Positions 1 to 8,044 of a DNA stretch of 64,000 bases are shown piece after piece. The notes under the pieces were generated by a model. It did no database searches. It saw only the letters and a program-made list of their open reading frames with translations, and was not told where the DNA came from. Every line of letters starts with the position of its first letter. Within the stretch, counting starts at the first letter, position 1. Position numbers and translations under genes: made by a program. The DNA is from Fimbriiglobus sp. (GTDB lineage: Bacteria > Planctomycetota > Planctomycetia > Gemmatales > Gemmataceae): positions 1-64,000 of the forward strand of contig JALHQU010000009.1 of NCBI GenBank assembly GCA_022841795.1, read 5' to 3'.

Positions 1-1329
1 CTCGCCGCCTTTGATCAGAATCCCGGCCCGCGCCCCACGCCCGGTGCCGACCATCACCGCCGTCGGCGTGGCGAGGCCGAGCGCGCACGGGCAGGCGATG
101 ATGAGCACCGACACGAACGTGAGGAGAGCGAACGTGAGTCTCGTTTCCGGGGGGGCGACATCGTACCAGACGACGAAGGTGAGAACCGCGAGGCACAGCA
201 CGGCGGGGACGAACACGCCGGACACGGCGTCCGCGAGCTTCTGGATCGGGGCCTTCGACCCCTGCGCCTCCTGCACCATCCGCACGATCTGCTGGAGGAC
301 GGTGTCCGCCCCCACCTTCGAGGCGGTGAGGCGGAACGAACCGGTGGTGTTCACCGTCGCCCCGATGACGGCATCGCCCGGCCTTTTCGAGACCGGCAGC
401 GGCTCCCCGGTGAGCATGCTCTCGTCCACGGCCGACGAGCCGTCGAGGATGGTGCCATCGACCGGCACCTTCTCCCCCGGCCGCACGCGGATCACGTCCC
501 CGACCACGACCTCCCCGATCGGCACGTCCGACTCGACCCCGCCCCGCTCCACCCGGGCCGTCTTCGGGGAGAGGCCCACGAGCGCCCGAATCGCCCCGCC
601 GGTGCGACTCCGCGCCCGCGCTTCGAGGAGCCGGCCGAGCAGAATCAGGACGACGATCACCGCCGCGACCTCGTAGTACACGCCGCCGGTCGCACCCGCG
701 GCGTGACCGGCGTGGTCAGCCGTCCCGCCGACGGAGACCCACTCGGGAGAAACGGTCGCGACGAGGCTGTAGGCGTAGGCGGAGAAGGTGCCGATGGCGA
801 CGAGCGTGTTCATGTCCGCCGCCCGGTGCCGCGCCGCCGCCCAGGCCCCGGTGAAGAACTCCCACCCCGCCCAGAAGAGGACCGGAGTGCAGAGGGCGAG
901 TTCGACCCAGGCCCGTCCCGGGAAGTCGAGCGTCGGACCGAGTGCGGGGATGAGGTGGCCGCCCATCGCCAGCACGGCGAGCGGAACGGTCAGGGCCGAG
1001 GCCACCAGGAGCCGCAACCGGGTGCGGGCGTACTCCGCGTCCCGCGCGGCTTGTTCGGCGTCCGACACCCCGCCCGAGTGGTGCTCGCCGGGAGTCGGCA
1101 GCACGGCCTCGTAGCCGGCCCCGCGGACGACTTGTTGCAGGTCGCCCGGGGCGGTGGCGGACGGGTCGTATTCGACCGTCGCCCGCCCCGTGGCGAAGTT
1201 CACCACCGCCCGCGACACCCCGGGTGACTGCCTCAGCGCCCCTTCGATGAGGACGGCGCAGGCGGCGCAGTGCATGCCGACGACGGGCATGTCCACGCGG
1301 GACGCGGGGTCGGTAGTCGGTTCAGTCAC
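1..1329 (-). CDS. copA: Copper-translocating P-type ATPase CopA (5' part, cut by window edge)
   Basis: This is the N-terminal 443 residues of a P1B-type ATPase that exports Cu(I) across the inner membrane. It opens with an HMA domain carrying the metal motif GMHCAAC near residue 20, followed by transmembrane segments. The actuator region reads DESMLTGEP, and the membrane copper site reads [15 protein letters not shown] near the window edge. The phosphorylated DKTGT loop and the ATP-binding domain lie outside the window. The start is a GTG at 1329 preceded by GGAGG with good spacing. The gene lies 10 bases after the CopZ-like chaperone gene and is the last visible member of the csoR-copZ-copA operon. 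The CPC motif and HMA domain make copper (or silver) the expected substrate. Confidence 0.95.
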   Translation of the reverse strand, partial: MTEPTTDPASRVDMPVVGMHCAACAVLIEGALRQSPGVSRAVVNFATGRATVEYDPSATAPGDLQQVVRGAGYEAVLPTPGEHHSGGVSDAEQAARDAEYARTRLRLLVASALTVPLAVLAMGGHLIPALGPTLDFPGRAWVELALCTPVLFWAGWEFFTGAWAAARHRAADMNTLVAIGTFSAYAYSLVATVSPEWVSVGGTADHAGHAAGATGGVYYEVAAVIVVLILLGRLLEARARSRTGGAIRALVGLSPKTARVERGGVESDVPIGEVVVGDVIRVRPGEKVPVDGTILDGSSAVDESMLTGEPLPVSKRPGDAVIGATVNTTGSFRLTASKVGADTVLQQIVRMVQEAQGSKAPIQKLADAVSGVFVPAVLCLAVLTFVVWYDVAPPETRLTFALLTFVSVLIIACPCALGLATPTAVMVGTGRGARAGILIKGGE

Positions 1330-1339
1330 GGCGGCCTCC

Positions 1340-1543
1340 TTATGCGGGTTGAAATCCCGCACTCTTCAAGCTGTCTATCACGGTGGTCCGCGTCACCCGC
1401 TCGTCGTGCGCCACGGTCACCCGCTTCTCGCCGACCTCGACCGTCACGTCGGACACGCCGGGGACGGCGAGTAACGCCTTCTTGACCGAGTTCGCGCAGC
1501 CGCCGCACACGATCCCTTCGGCGGTCACAGTTGTCGTTTGCAT
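1340..1543 (-). CDS. copZ: CopZ-like HMA copper chaperone
   Basis: A 67-residue cytosolic protein consisting of one heavy-metal-associated domain, the usual size for CopZ/Atx1 chaperones. The metal-binding motif is GIVCGGC at residues 10-16, followed by the typical [18 protein letters not shown] strand pair and a GF-containing C-terminus. A longer reading frame exists upstream, but the ATG at 1543 has a strong GGAG site a few bases before it and gives the right domain length. It lies between csoR and copA, so it probably carries Cu(I) to the N-terminal domain of CopA. Confidence 0.93.
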   Translation of the reverse strand: MQTTTVTAEGIVCGGCANSVKKALLAVPGVSDVTVEVGEKRVTVAHDERVTRTTVIDSLKSAGFQPA

Positions 1544-1566
1544 GGATGTCTCCTCCCGTATGGTTG

Positions 1567-1857
1567 TTACTTCAGGAACTGCGACAGGACGGTCCTCACC
1601 TCGGCGAGGAGTTGGTCCTTCTTCATCGGCTTCGCGCACTCGTGCTCACTCCCCGAGCCGTGCCCGACCACGCACGACTCCAGGTGGGCGGTGATGAGTT
1701 CCACCCCCACGGCGTCGAGGGCCGAACGGATCGCGGCGATCTGGTTGAGCACGTCCACGCAGTAGCGGTCTTCGGCGAGCATCCGCTCGACGCCGGCCAC
1801 TTGACCGGCGATCCGCTTGACCCGTGTTGCAACCCGCTTCTTCGTGTCCGTATCCAT
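1567..1857 (-). CDS. csoR: CsoR-family metal-sensing repressor
   Basis: A 96-residue DUF156/CsoR-type all-helical repressor. The three Cu(I) ligands of the family are visible: Cys in RYCVDVLNQ, His in TAHLESCV and Cys in the same motif (C-H-C pattern), which favours copper over nickel or formaldehyde sensing. The start chosen is the ATG at 1857, with GGAGGG seven bases upstream; an in-frame ATG five codons earlier has no clear site. It is the first gene of the csoR-copZ-copA operon, and the upstream DNA contains a matching operator, so autoregulation released by copper is expected. Confidence 0.93.
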   Translation of the reverse strand: MDTDTKKRVATRVKRIAGQVAGVERMLAEDRYCVDVLNQIAAIRSALDAVGVELITAHLESCVVGHGSGSEHECAKPMKKDQLLAEVRTVLSQFLK

Positions 1858-1887
1858 CGCCGTGCCCTCCACGCCCTGTTCGACTTC

Positions 1888-1935
1888 ATCATATACCCCC
1901 CGAGAGTATAAGTCAATGATACCCCAGGGGGGTAT
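1888..1935 (-). promoter_or_regulatory. Promoter and CsoR-type operator of the csoR-copZ-copA operon
   Basis: Read on the minus strand there is a -35 TTGACT (1911-1916), a 17-base spacer and a -10 TATGAT (1888-1893). A perfect inverted repeat, ATACCCC then AGG then GGGGTAT (1919-1935), abuts the -35, and a degraded half-repeat with a G6 tract lies in the spacer. G/C tracts flanked by TA are typical of CsoR operators. The promoter begins about 30 bases before the csoR start. Confidence 0.82.
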
Positions 1936-1983
1936 TTTGGGCGTGAACGAAGAGGCGGTTTGAAGGCGAACGCTGGGGACGGG

Positions 1984-2094
1984 TCAAACCCGCCGGGCGG
2001 AGAGGAGTTCCAGCGTCCCGAACACGGTCGAGAACCGCTCCCCGACCCGGACATCCCCGAACCCGTTTGGCGCGATGAGGGCGGGAAGTTCCCC
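1984..2094 (-). pseudogene. C-terminal remnant of a SAM methyltransferase
   Basis: About 36 codons ending at a stop resemble the C-terminus of the intact methyltransferase at 6670-7341: RFSTVFGTLELLSARRV here against RFGTVFGTLEVISGAKPV there. The open frame continues upstream, but the sequence there no longer resembles a methyltransferase and contains no Rossmann motif. It is best read as the 3' scar of a deleted paralogue. Confidence 0.6.
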
Positions 2095-2475
2095 GCGGGC
2101 GTGACGCTCGTGTTCTCCGAAAGTGTCCGGTGAGACGCTATTCCTCGACCCGTTCACAAAGCAGGGTGTCTTGCGTCGTCGGGTAATCCGGTGGACCGGC
2201 CGACGAAGAAGTCCGACGTTCCGGCCCGCATCGCCTTTTCTTCTTGTCGTGACCGTACCGGCCGGGTGGGGTGTCCGGCGATGAAGGCGGAGCGTCGGCT
2301 GGTCCAGAGCATCAAGAACCTGGCTGCGTTGCAGGGCCGATTGACCAGTGTGTGCTGCCCACCTGTCTGAGCCAGTGACGGCGTCGAATGACGGGCCGGC
2401 GTGGCGTGTGCGTCGTAGACTGGGGTAAAGCGGGTGTAGTGCCAGCACCAGTCGCTCAGCCCGTGCGGTGCCCCG
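2095..2475. other. Decayed intergenic segment, no gene recognised
   Basis: Several short open frames cross this stretch, but none has a ribosome site together with a recognisable protein. It lies between the methyltransferase remnant and a membrane glycosyltransferase gene and looks like degraded coding or insertion debris. No terminal repeats were found. Confidence 0.4.
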
Positions 2476-4035
2476 ATGACCCCCGCGCCCAATGCCCCGG
2501 CCCCACCCATCGACTGGCGGGGGTTCGCCTCCACTCTGCTAATCTTGACTGTCGTCGGGTGGGCAGCGGCGGGCACGCCGTTCCGCGGCGACCAGGCGCT
2601 GTACACGGAGTACGCGAAGCGGATGAGCGGCGGGGCGGTGCTGTACCGCGACCTGTGGGAGGTGACGAATCCTGGCGTGTTCTGGTTCTACCAACTGGCC
2701 GGCACCTGCTTCGGGTTCACCGAGGACGGCGTCCACCTGTTCGAGTGGCTGTACTGGGTGGCGTTCGTGCTAGCGGTGTCGGCCGCCACGAAACGGGCGT
2801 ACGCCCTGCCGCGATGGCCGCTCGCCCCGGCGGTGGTGGTCGGCGGGGTGTACTACCTCACGTCGTGTTCCGACCCGTCGCACCTGACCAAGGCCGAAGG
2901 GCTGGTGGCGTTCCCGCTGTTCCTGAGCGCGTGGCTGGCGTGCCTAGCGGTCGAGCGGCCGCGACCGTCCATCGGGTTACTCGTCGCAGCGGGAACGGCC
3001 GGTGGGTTGGCGGCTCTGTTCAAGTTCGCGTTCGCCGCTTGCGTGGTCGCCGGGTGGCTTCCGGCCGTGGTGATCGCGGCCCGCCGCGGCGGGATGTTCC
3101 GAATGCTCGCCCTCGCCGTCGGGTTCGCCGTCCCGCTCGCCGCCGCCACGGTGTACTTCCACGCTCGTGGGGCGTTGGGCGACACCTTCCGCGAACTGTT
3201 CGTCACCCCGCGAGGCATCCTGCGGCACGCGGATTTGGCCGGGTTCGACCGGCTGGCGATTTCCGTCCGCTGGTTCGGCGAAGTGGATTCGTGCGTGCTG
3301 GCCCTCGCCCTCGCCGGGACGTTCGTCACCCTCGCCCGCAGGGTCGATCCGCTGGTGGTGTCCCTCGGGCTGGTGGTCGCCGCGGCGGTGCCGGTGATCC
3401 TGGTGCAGCGGTGGTCGTGGTGGACGTACCACTTCCTGCTGCTCACCGTACCCGTCTCGGTGCTGGCGGCGTACACCTGGCCGGTGCTGGTGCGGGCGGC
3501 GGGCGAACGGCTCGGCCGTCGGCCCACCCGGACGGAACGGGTCGGCGCGTTCGTCGTCAGCCTGGCTCTGTTCCTGCCCGTGTTCGGCCACGGCGGGTAC
3601 GCGTACCTGCGGTTGGTGGAACACCGCTTCGGCGTCACCGCCACCGACCGCCAAGCCGCCCGCGCCGGCACCGGCCGGGCATACGCCGAGGCGATCCGGG
3701 AAACCGACTGGCTGCGCGACCCGGCCGTCAGGCCGGGCCCCATCTTCGTCGCCAGCGACCCGCTGTTCCACACCCTGAGCGGGCGGCCGATGGCGACCGC
3801 CATCCACGGCTGGTCCCTCGAACTGCTCACCCCGGAACTGTGGCAACGACTGTTGGACGAGTTGCGAGCCGCCCGGCCGGTGTACGTGTACGTGGATTCC
3901 GGCTCCTACCGCTACGCCCAACTCGTCGGCGAGCGGTGCCCTGCTCTCTGCGACTGGCTGGCGGCCGAGTACCGCGAAGCCCGACGAACGCCCACTGGCG
4001 TGTGGTACGAGCGATTAGTTCCGTCTGCCAATTAA
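2476..4035 (+). CDS. GT39/ArnT-like membrane glycosyltransferase
   Basis: A 519-residue polytopic inner-membrane protein with a first transmembrane helix at about residues 18-33 followed by the signature FRGDQALYTEYAKRMSGG and DLWEVTNPGVFWFY. That arrangement (acidic residue in the first periplasmic loop, then a conserved aromatic segment) is typical of GT-C dolichyl-phosphate-mannose or ArnT-like transferases that move a sugar from a polyprenyl carrier to a periplasmic acceptor. About ten hydrophobic segments follow, then a soluble C-terminal part. The acceptor cannot be told from sequence. It is the only plus-strand gene in the first 20 kb. A related protein lies at 8045-9685. Confidence 0.75.
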   Translation: MTPAPNAPAPPIDWRGFASTLLILTVVGWAAAGTPFRGDQALYTEYAKRMSGGAVLYRDLWEVTNPGVFWFYQLAGTCFGFTEDGVHLFEWLYWVAFVLAVSAATKRAYALPRWPLAPAVVVGGVYYLTSCSDPSHLTKAEGLVAFPLFLSAWLACLAVERPRPSIGLLVAAGTAGGLAALFKFAFAACVVAGWLPAVVIAARRGGMFRMLALAVGFAVPLAAATVYFHARGALGDTFRELFVTPRGILRHADLAGFDRLAISVRWFGEVDSCVLALALAGTFVTLARRVDPLVVSLGLVVAAAVPVILVQRWSWWTYHFLLLTVPVSVLAAYTWPVLVRAAGERLGRRPTRTERVGAFVVSLALFLPVFGHGGYAYLRLVEHRFGVTATDRQAARAGTGRAYAEAIRETDWLRDPAVRPGPIFVASDPLFHTLSGRPMATAIHGWSLELLTPELWQRLLDELRAARPVYVYVDSGSYRYAQLVGERCPALCDWLAAEYREARRTPTGVWYERLVPSAN

Positions 4036-4359
4036 GCACCTCCGCACCCGCTCCACATCGGCAGGCAGTGGGGCAGCGCGGCAGATCCAGGCCGGCCCGC
4101 GTTACAGTGATGGTGCCGCGCGACCGTGTTCCGGGCGCCGTGCCTGCTCGTGCTGTACTCGGTGGTCGCGGTCCTATTCGCTCACTGCCGGAGACGGACC
4201 GGGCCGGGTCGGTGGCGTGGCCGGGCAAGGCCGGGGTAACGTTCTCGGACGCGGTGAGGTCAGCCCGCCGGTGGCTGTGGGCGGAGGGGTATTCCCACCT
4301 GATCTGCATCAGTCGAACTCAGCAACTCATCAAATTGCAAAAACGGCACCGCCCGTAGC
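4036..4359. other. Intergenic, nothing recognised
   Basis: This gap separates the convergent glycosyltransferase gene and the Gemmata-family gene. Open frames here are continuations of shadows, and no strong hairpin with a T run was found. Confidence 0.4.
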
Positions 4360-5052
4360 TCACTCCTTACCCAACAACCGGTCTATGAGCCAGCACCCAC
4401 GAACATGTGGCCCATCACCCCGGCAGTGGGCCAGCACGTCGCTATCGTCGCAGCCCGCCTCCTCAAGGGCGTCAGACAGGATGGGAAGCCGATCAAACGC
4501 CCGGTCCGCGTAGATGGCTCCCGCCAGGGCCGCGACGGTGGGCGTAAGCCACACCGGATCGATGACCGTCGGGCGGGACGGGTCGCCGACGATGTCCCGG
4601 AGGATCAGGACGAGGGATTGGATCTCGGCGGCGACGGCCTCTTTCCACGGCGCGTTGGACCGGCAGGCGGCGGCACGGGCGGCGTAGTGTGGGACCGGAT
4701 AATAGTTCCCGTTGGCGGCATGCAACACCGCACTCGCCGCCCAGGCCGGAGCCGCCTCGGGGAGGGACTCGGCATGCATGGTGTCCAGGAGGGGGTGCCG
4801 CAACTCCTGCCAGGCGGCCCGGGCGGCATCCTGCGCGGCGGCCAGTTCGAACGCGGACGCCATACCGTCCTCGTACTCCTCGCGGACCTCCACCGCCCGC
4901 CGGCACCGCTCGTCCGAGAGTGCGGGCCAGACACGACGGCAGCAGGCACAGGCGAACAACCTCAGTTTGCGGTCCCCCGCCTGCTCGGAGAGGAGTTGCA
5001 GACTGGTTGACTTGGGGTCGGTGCAGAAGAGCCACTCCGCCTCGGTCATCAA
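4360..5052 (-). CDS. Gemmataceae-type conserved protein (MTEAEW / FACACCRR family)
   Basis: A 230-residue protein beginning MMTEAEWLFCTDPKS, with the cysteine cluster LRLFACACCRRVWP at about residues 30-43 and the C-terminal motif GCDDSDVLAHCRGDGPHVRG. I recognise this as a large paralogous family of Gemmata-like planctomycetes, usually annotated as hypothetical. There is no signal peptide or membrane helix, so it is probably cytosolic. The conserved Cys cluster may bind metal or be structural. Its value here is mainly taxonomic, since the family is rarely seen elsewhere. Confidence 0.75.
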   Translation of the reverse strand: MMTEAEWLFCTDPKSTSLQLLSEQAGDRKLRLFACACCRRVWPALSDERCRRAVEVREEYEDGMASAFELAAAQDAARAAWQELRHPLLDTMHAESLPEAAPAWAASAVLHAANGNYYPVPHYAARAAACRSNAPWKEAVAAEIQSLVLILRDIVGDPSRPTVIDPVWLTPTVAALAGAIYADRAFDRLPILSDALEEAGCDDSDVLAHCRGDGPHVRGCWLIDRLLGKE

Positions 5053-5336
5053 TCAGCCCCATGCGGTCGCAGCGATCTGATCTTAGGCGAAGAGGTCCAG
5101 AGAAGAAGACTGGTGGGGTCACGGAGGTCCGGTGCCGAGGGAACTCCTGTGGTGGTCGAATACGGCCCGTCCCACGGCGGACCGACCGCATCTGGCCTCC
5201 TCCATCCGCGGTAAGCGACGGCCCATCGATTTAGGACGGCCAAGGCAGCGGATAAGATGAATTGAAACGCCCGCCTACGGCAACTGCCTCGATCGGAAAG
5301 GATGGTAACGCCCTTGAAGATATTACACGCTATTTA

Positions 5337-6638
5337 TCAACTCGCGCTAAAGTTAAATCGTTCGCCGACGTGGTAGCGGAACTGGTCGAGCGGCGGCTCG
5401 CAGTCGGTGAGCTGGCCGGAGGCCTGGAGACGAGCCAGTTCGTCGAGACCCGGCTGGAACATGGCCGGCACGATCCCGAGATGCCCGACGCTCAGCTTCC
5501 GCTCGTCGCACGTGTCGCACCGGTAAACGTACGCCCAGAGGCCGCCGGCGATGCCGAAGTAGGCGTGCATCCGCCGTCCGTCCTTCACGCCAACCCGCAG
5601 GCACAACTCGTCGCGCGGCGCGGGCAGGGCGGCGAACGCCGCGTGGGCCGGGGGGCCGGAGAACGTCACGCCGCACGTTTCGGGCAAGCCGGTCAGGTTC
5701 GGCCCGCCCGCCTGCGTGTAAAGGGCGGTCATCGCCGCCTCGTCGAACGGGACCGGGCCGTCTGCCGCGCTCGCCACGATCAGGGGGAACGATTGCACCA
5801 CGTCCCGCTGGCTGACGCTGTGCCAGCCGGCCAAACACAGGTCGGTGACTGCCAGGCCCGCCCGCGCCAGGAGGTGGTGAAAGAGTAAGGCGCGGGGTAG
5901 GCCGACGACCCGCTCGTGCAGCACGGCGCGGCCCCCGGCGGTCGTCAGCCGGCGGACCGCCGCGACCGCGCGGGCGACCGCCAGCACCGCCGCGGCGGGT
6001 GCCCCGAGGGCCGCCTCCAGGTGCGACCCACGGGCGTACTCTTCGGGTCGCTCGGAGGGCAGCCACGGGATCAGGTAGGCCGGCAGCGCCTGGAGGGAGA
6101 CGACCGCGTCGAACGCCCCGGCGTCGAACTCGGTGTAGTCCGCGCAAGCGAACGACACGTTGCCGAGGCCGCAGCGGGCGCTGGCCTCCTCGGCGACCGC
6201 GACGGCACCGGGGTGTTGCTCGACGCCGACGACTTGGCTGTCCGGGAAGGCCGCGCCGAGGTACAGGGTACTCACGCCCGCGAACGAGCCGAGGTCGAGG
6301 ATGCGGGCGGGCGGGGCGCGGCGGAGCCGGGCGGCGACCTTCGGGAGTAAGGCGTCGTAGTAGCCGAGCCGCCCGGCCGCGAAGAGGCGGCACAGGTCCG
6401 GATGCGCGTTCACGAACGCGAAGAACTCGTCGTTCGCCGCGGCGACCCGGGCGACATCGTTTACGTCCTTCGCCGCGGCGTAACATTCGTCCCGCCGCCG
6501 GCGGTACCCGTCGAAGACGGGCCACGGCAGGGCGCACTGGAGCCGCCACTCCCACCCCTCGCGGGTGTCGGGCGCGTCCAGGCCGGCGGCCGCGACCACG
6601 GCCGCGAGGGTTTCGTCCGCGAGTTCCGCCCTGGGCAT
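5337..6638 (-). CDS. SAM-dependent methyltransferase with C-terminal extension
   Basis: A 433-residue cytosolic protein. The class I methyltransferase fold is marked by ARILDLGSFAGVSTLYLG at about residues 114-131 (motif I), QVVGVEQHPGA (acidic residue ending strand 2) and a following FDAVVSLQALPAYL. The last 150 residues lack a known motif and include a CDTC pair, which could bind a metal. The ATG at 6638 is chosen over an adjacent GTG because of the G-rich site before it. It lies 31 bases downstream of a second methyltransferase and probably shares its transcript. The substrate is unknown. Confidence 0.75.
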   Translation of the reverse strand: MPRAELADETLAAVVAAAGLDAPDTREGWEWRLQCALPWPVFDGYRRRRDECYAAAKDVNDVARVAAANDEFFAFVNAHPDLCRLFAAGRLGYYDALLPKVAARLRRAPPARILDLGSFAGVSTLYLGAAFPDSQVVGVEQHPGAVAVAEEASARCGLGNVSFACADYTEFDAGAFDAVVSLQALPAYLIPWLPSERPEEYARGSHLEAALGAPAAAVLAVARAVAAVRRLTTAGGRAVLHERVVGLPRALLFHHLLARAGLAVTDLCLAGWHSVSQRDVVQSFPLIVASAADGPVPFDEAAMTALYTQAGGPNLTGLPETCGVTFSGPPAHAAFAALPAPRDELCLRVGVKDGRRMHAYFGIAGGLWAYVYRCDTCDERKLSVGHLGIVPAMFQPGLDELARLQASGQLTDCEPPLDQFRYHVGERFNFSAS

Positions 6639-6669
6639 CACCCACCCCCCAACTGACGCGACCGACGCC

Positions 6670-7341
6670 CTATGCCGAAGCCTCGACGGGCTTGGCCCCC
6701 GAGATCACCTCCAGAGTGCCGAACACCGTCCCGAATCGGCGCAGAACCCGCACCCCGTCAAAGCCCGCCGCTCGGACGAGCCCTGGGAGCAGGCCGGCCG
6801 CGTGCGCGGCAGTGTTCGGGAAGCCGTCGAGGAACCGGATGCCGAGGAAGAGTATTCGCATGATCGGACCGCCAGGGCGGCCCCAGTCGGCGACGTGTAT
6901 CTCGCCGCCCGGAGCCAGCACCCGAAACGCCTCGCCCATCGCCGCCGCCTTCGCCGCCGGGGCGAGGTGGTGGAAGAACAGGCTCGACACGACCCGCTCG
7001 AAACTCCCGTCGGCGTAGGGCAGGGATCGGGCGAACCCCTGGTCGAACCTCACTCCGAGCCCGGACCGCCGCGCTTTCGCGGCGGCCCGGCCGAGCATCC
7101 GCGGGTCCGCGTCGAAGCCAACAACGTCGGCGCTGGGGCAAGCCTGCTTAACCCCGAGCGCCAAGTTTCCCGTCCCGCAGCCGAGGTCGAGCACCCGCTG
7201 GCCGGGAGCTAATCCGGCTGCATCGACCAGCCGCTTCTTCACCGCCGTGTCCCGGCAGGTGAGAGCGACCAGCGGGTCGTAGAGCGGGGTCAGCCAGTGG
7301 AAGCCGGCCGCCGGGACAAGCGATTCTTCCGGGGCGCTCAT
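6670..7341 (-). CDS. Class I SAM-dependent methyltransferase
   Basis: A 223-residue enzyme with motif I VLDLGCGTGNLALG, motif II VVGFDADPRML and a motif IV-like ERVVSSLFFHHL, the layout of small-molecule methyltransferases of the UbiE/ArsM type. The ArsM cysteines are not evident, so arsenite is not claimed as substrate. The start at 7341 has GGGGAG eight bases upstream. It lies 31 bases after the tandem-HMA gene. A 3' fragment of a close paralogue sits at 1984-2094, which suggests repeated association with copper genes on this replicon. Confidence 0.82.
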   Translation of the reverse strand: MSAPEESLVPAAGFHWLTPLYDPLVALTCRDTAVKKRLVDAAGLAPGQRVLDLGCGTGNLALGVKQACPSADVVGFDADPRMLGRAAAKARRSGLGVRFDQGFARSLPYADGSFERVVSSLFFHHLAPAAKAAAMGEAFRVLAPGGEIHVADWGRPGGPIMRILFLGIRFLDGFPNTAAHAAGLLPGLVRAAGFDGVRVLRRFGTVFGTLEVISGAKPVEASA

Positions 7342-7372
7342 CGGTCGGTCTCCCCGCTCGGAACAGCCAGCC

Positions 7373-7915
7373 TTACTTCTTCTCATCGACCTTGACGTGA
7401 AAACCAGCCTTGTTGAGCGCCTTCACCAACTCGGCCGCGTCGAACTCGCCGGTCACCTGGGCGGTCGTGACCTTCGACTTCGCGTTGTCCCCCGTCACCC
7501 CCTTCACGTCCTTGATGGCCTCCCGGAACGACTTCACGCACCCGCCGCACGAGTTGTGGAAGCCGGTCACCGTGAGCGCCTTGACCGTCCCGGCCTTGAC
7601 CCCGCTGTCGTCCTTGAAGGCGAACCCCTTGTCCTTCCCGGCATCGCCGTGGAAGCCACCCTCGGCGAGCGCGTCGAGCGCCCGCTGGGCCGCCTTCGCG
7701 TCCGCCGCGGTGAACGCCGCCGACTTCGCCTTCTTGTCGGTCGAGACGCCGGAGACGCCCTCCACCTTGCCGAGGATCGCGGCCACTTCGTCCGCGCACC
7801 CGTCGCAGCACATGTGAACGCTCTTCAGTTCCACCTTCTCGGCCGCCGCCACGGGGCCGGCCGAGGCGAGCGTCGCCACGGCGACGACCCCCACCAACGC
7901 GAGAACACGATTCAT
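7373..7915 (-). CDS. Secreted tandem HMA-domain metal-binding protein
   Basis: A 180-residue exported protein. The N-terminus MNRVLALVGVVAVATLASAGPVAAA is a clear Sec signal peptide. The mature part has two heavy-metal-associated folds: the first with HMCCDGCADEV, the second with HNSCGGCVKS, each a CxxC-type site with an extra upstream Cys or His. This probably buffers or shuttles copper in the periplasm. The start ATG at 7915 has AGGAG at good spacing. It leads the two methyltransferase genes, which follow at 31-base intervals. Confidence 0.82.
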   Translation of the reverse strand: MNRVLALVGVVAVATLASAGPVAAAEKVELKSVHMCCDGCADEVAAILGKVEGVSGVSTDKKAKSAAFTAADAKAAQRALDALAEGGFHGDAGKDKGFAFKDDSGVKAGTVKALTVTGFHNSCGGCVKSFREAIKDVKGVTGDNAKSKVTTAQVTGEFDAAELVKALNKAGFHVKVDEKK

Positions 7916-8044
7916 CACACACTCTCCTGGGGCGGCGACGGATCGCCGCCCGGTTCTCCCGCCGGGGTCCGGTTGTCACGGCAACCGGTCAAACCCTTGA
8001 CGGTGGTCGGTGCCGCCCGAGAGAGGCGGCGTGTACGCAGTCTC

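Noticed and set aside
2388-4358. Long open frame overlapping the glycosyltransferase gene in another frame
   Set aside because: Arg/Gly/Pro-rich translation with no domain; it is a GC-rich shadow of the membrane-protein gene.
5262-5888. Plus-strand open frame opposite the methyltransferase gene
   Set aside because: Antisense to a well-supported methyltransferase with SAM motifs; composition not protein-like.
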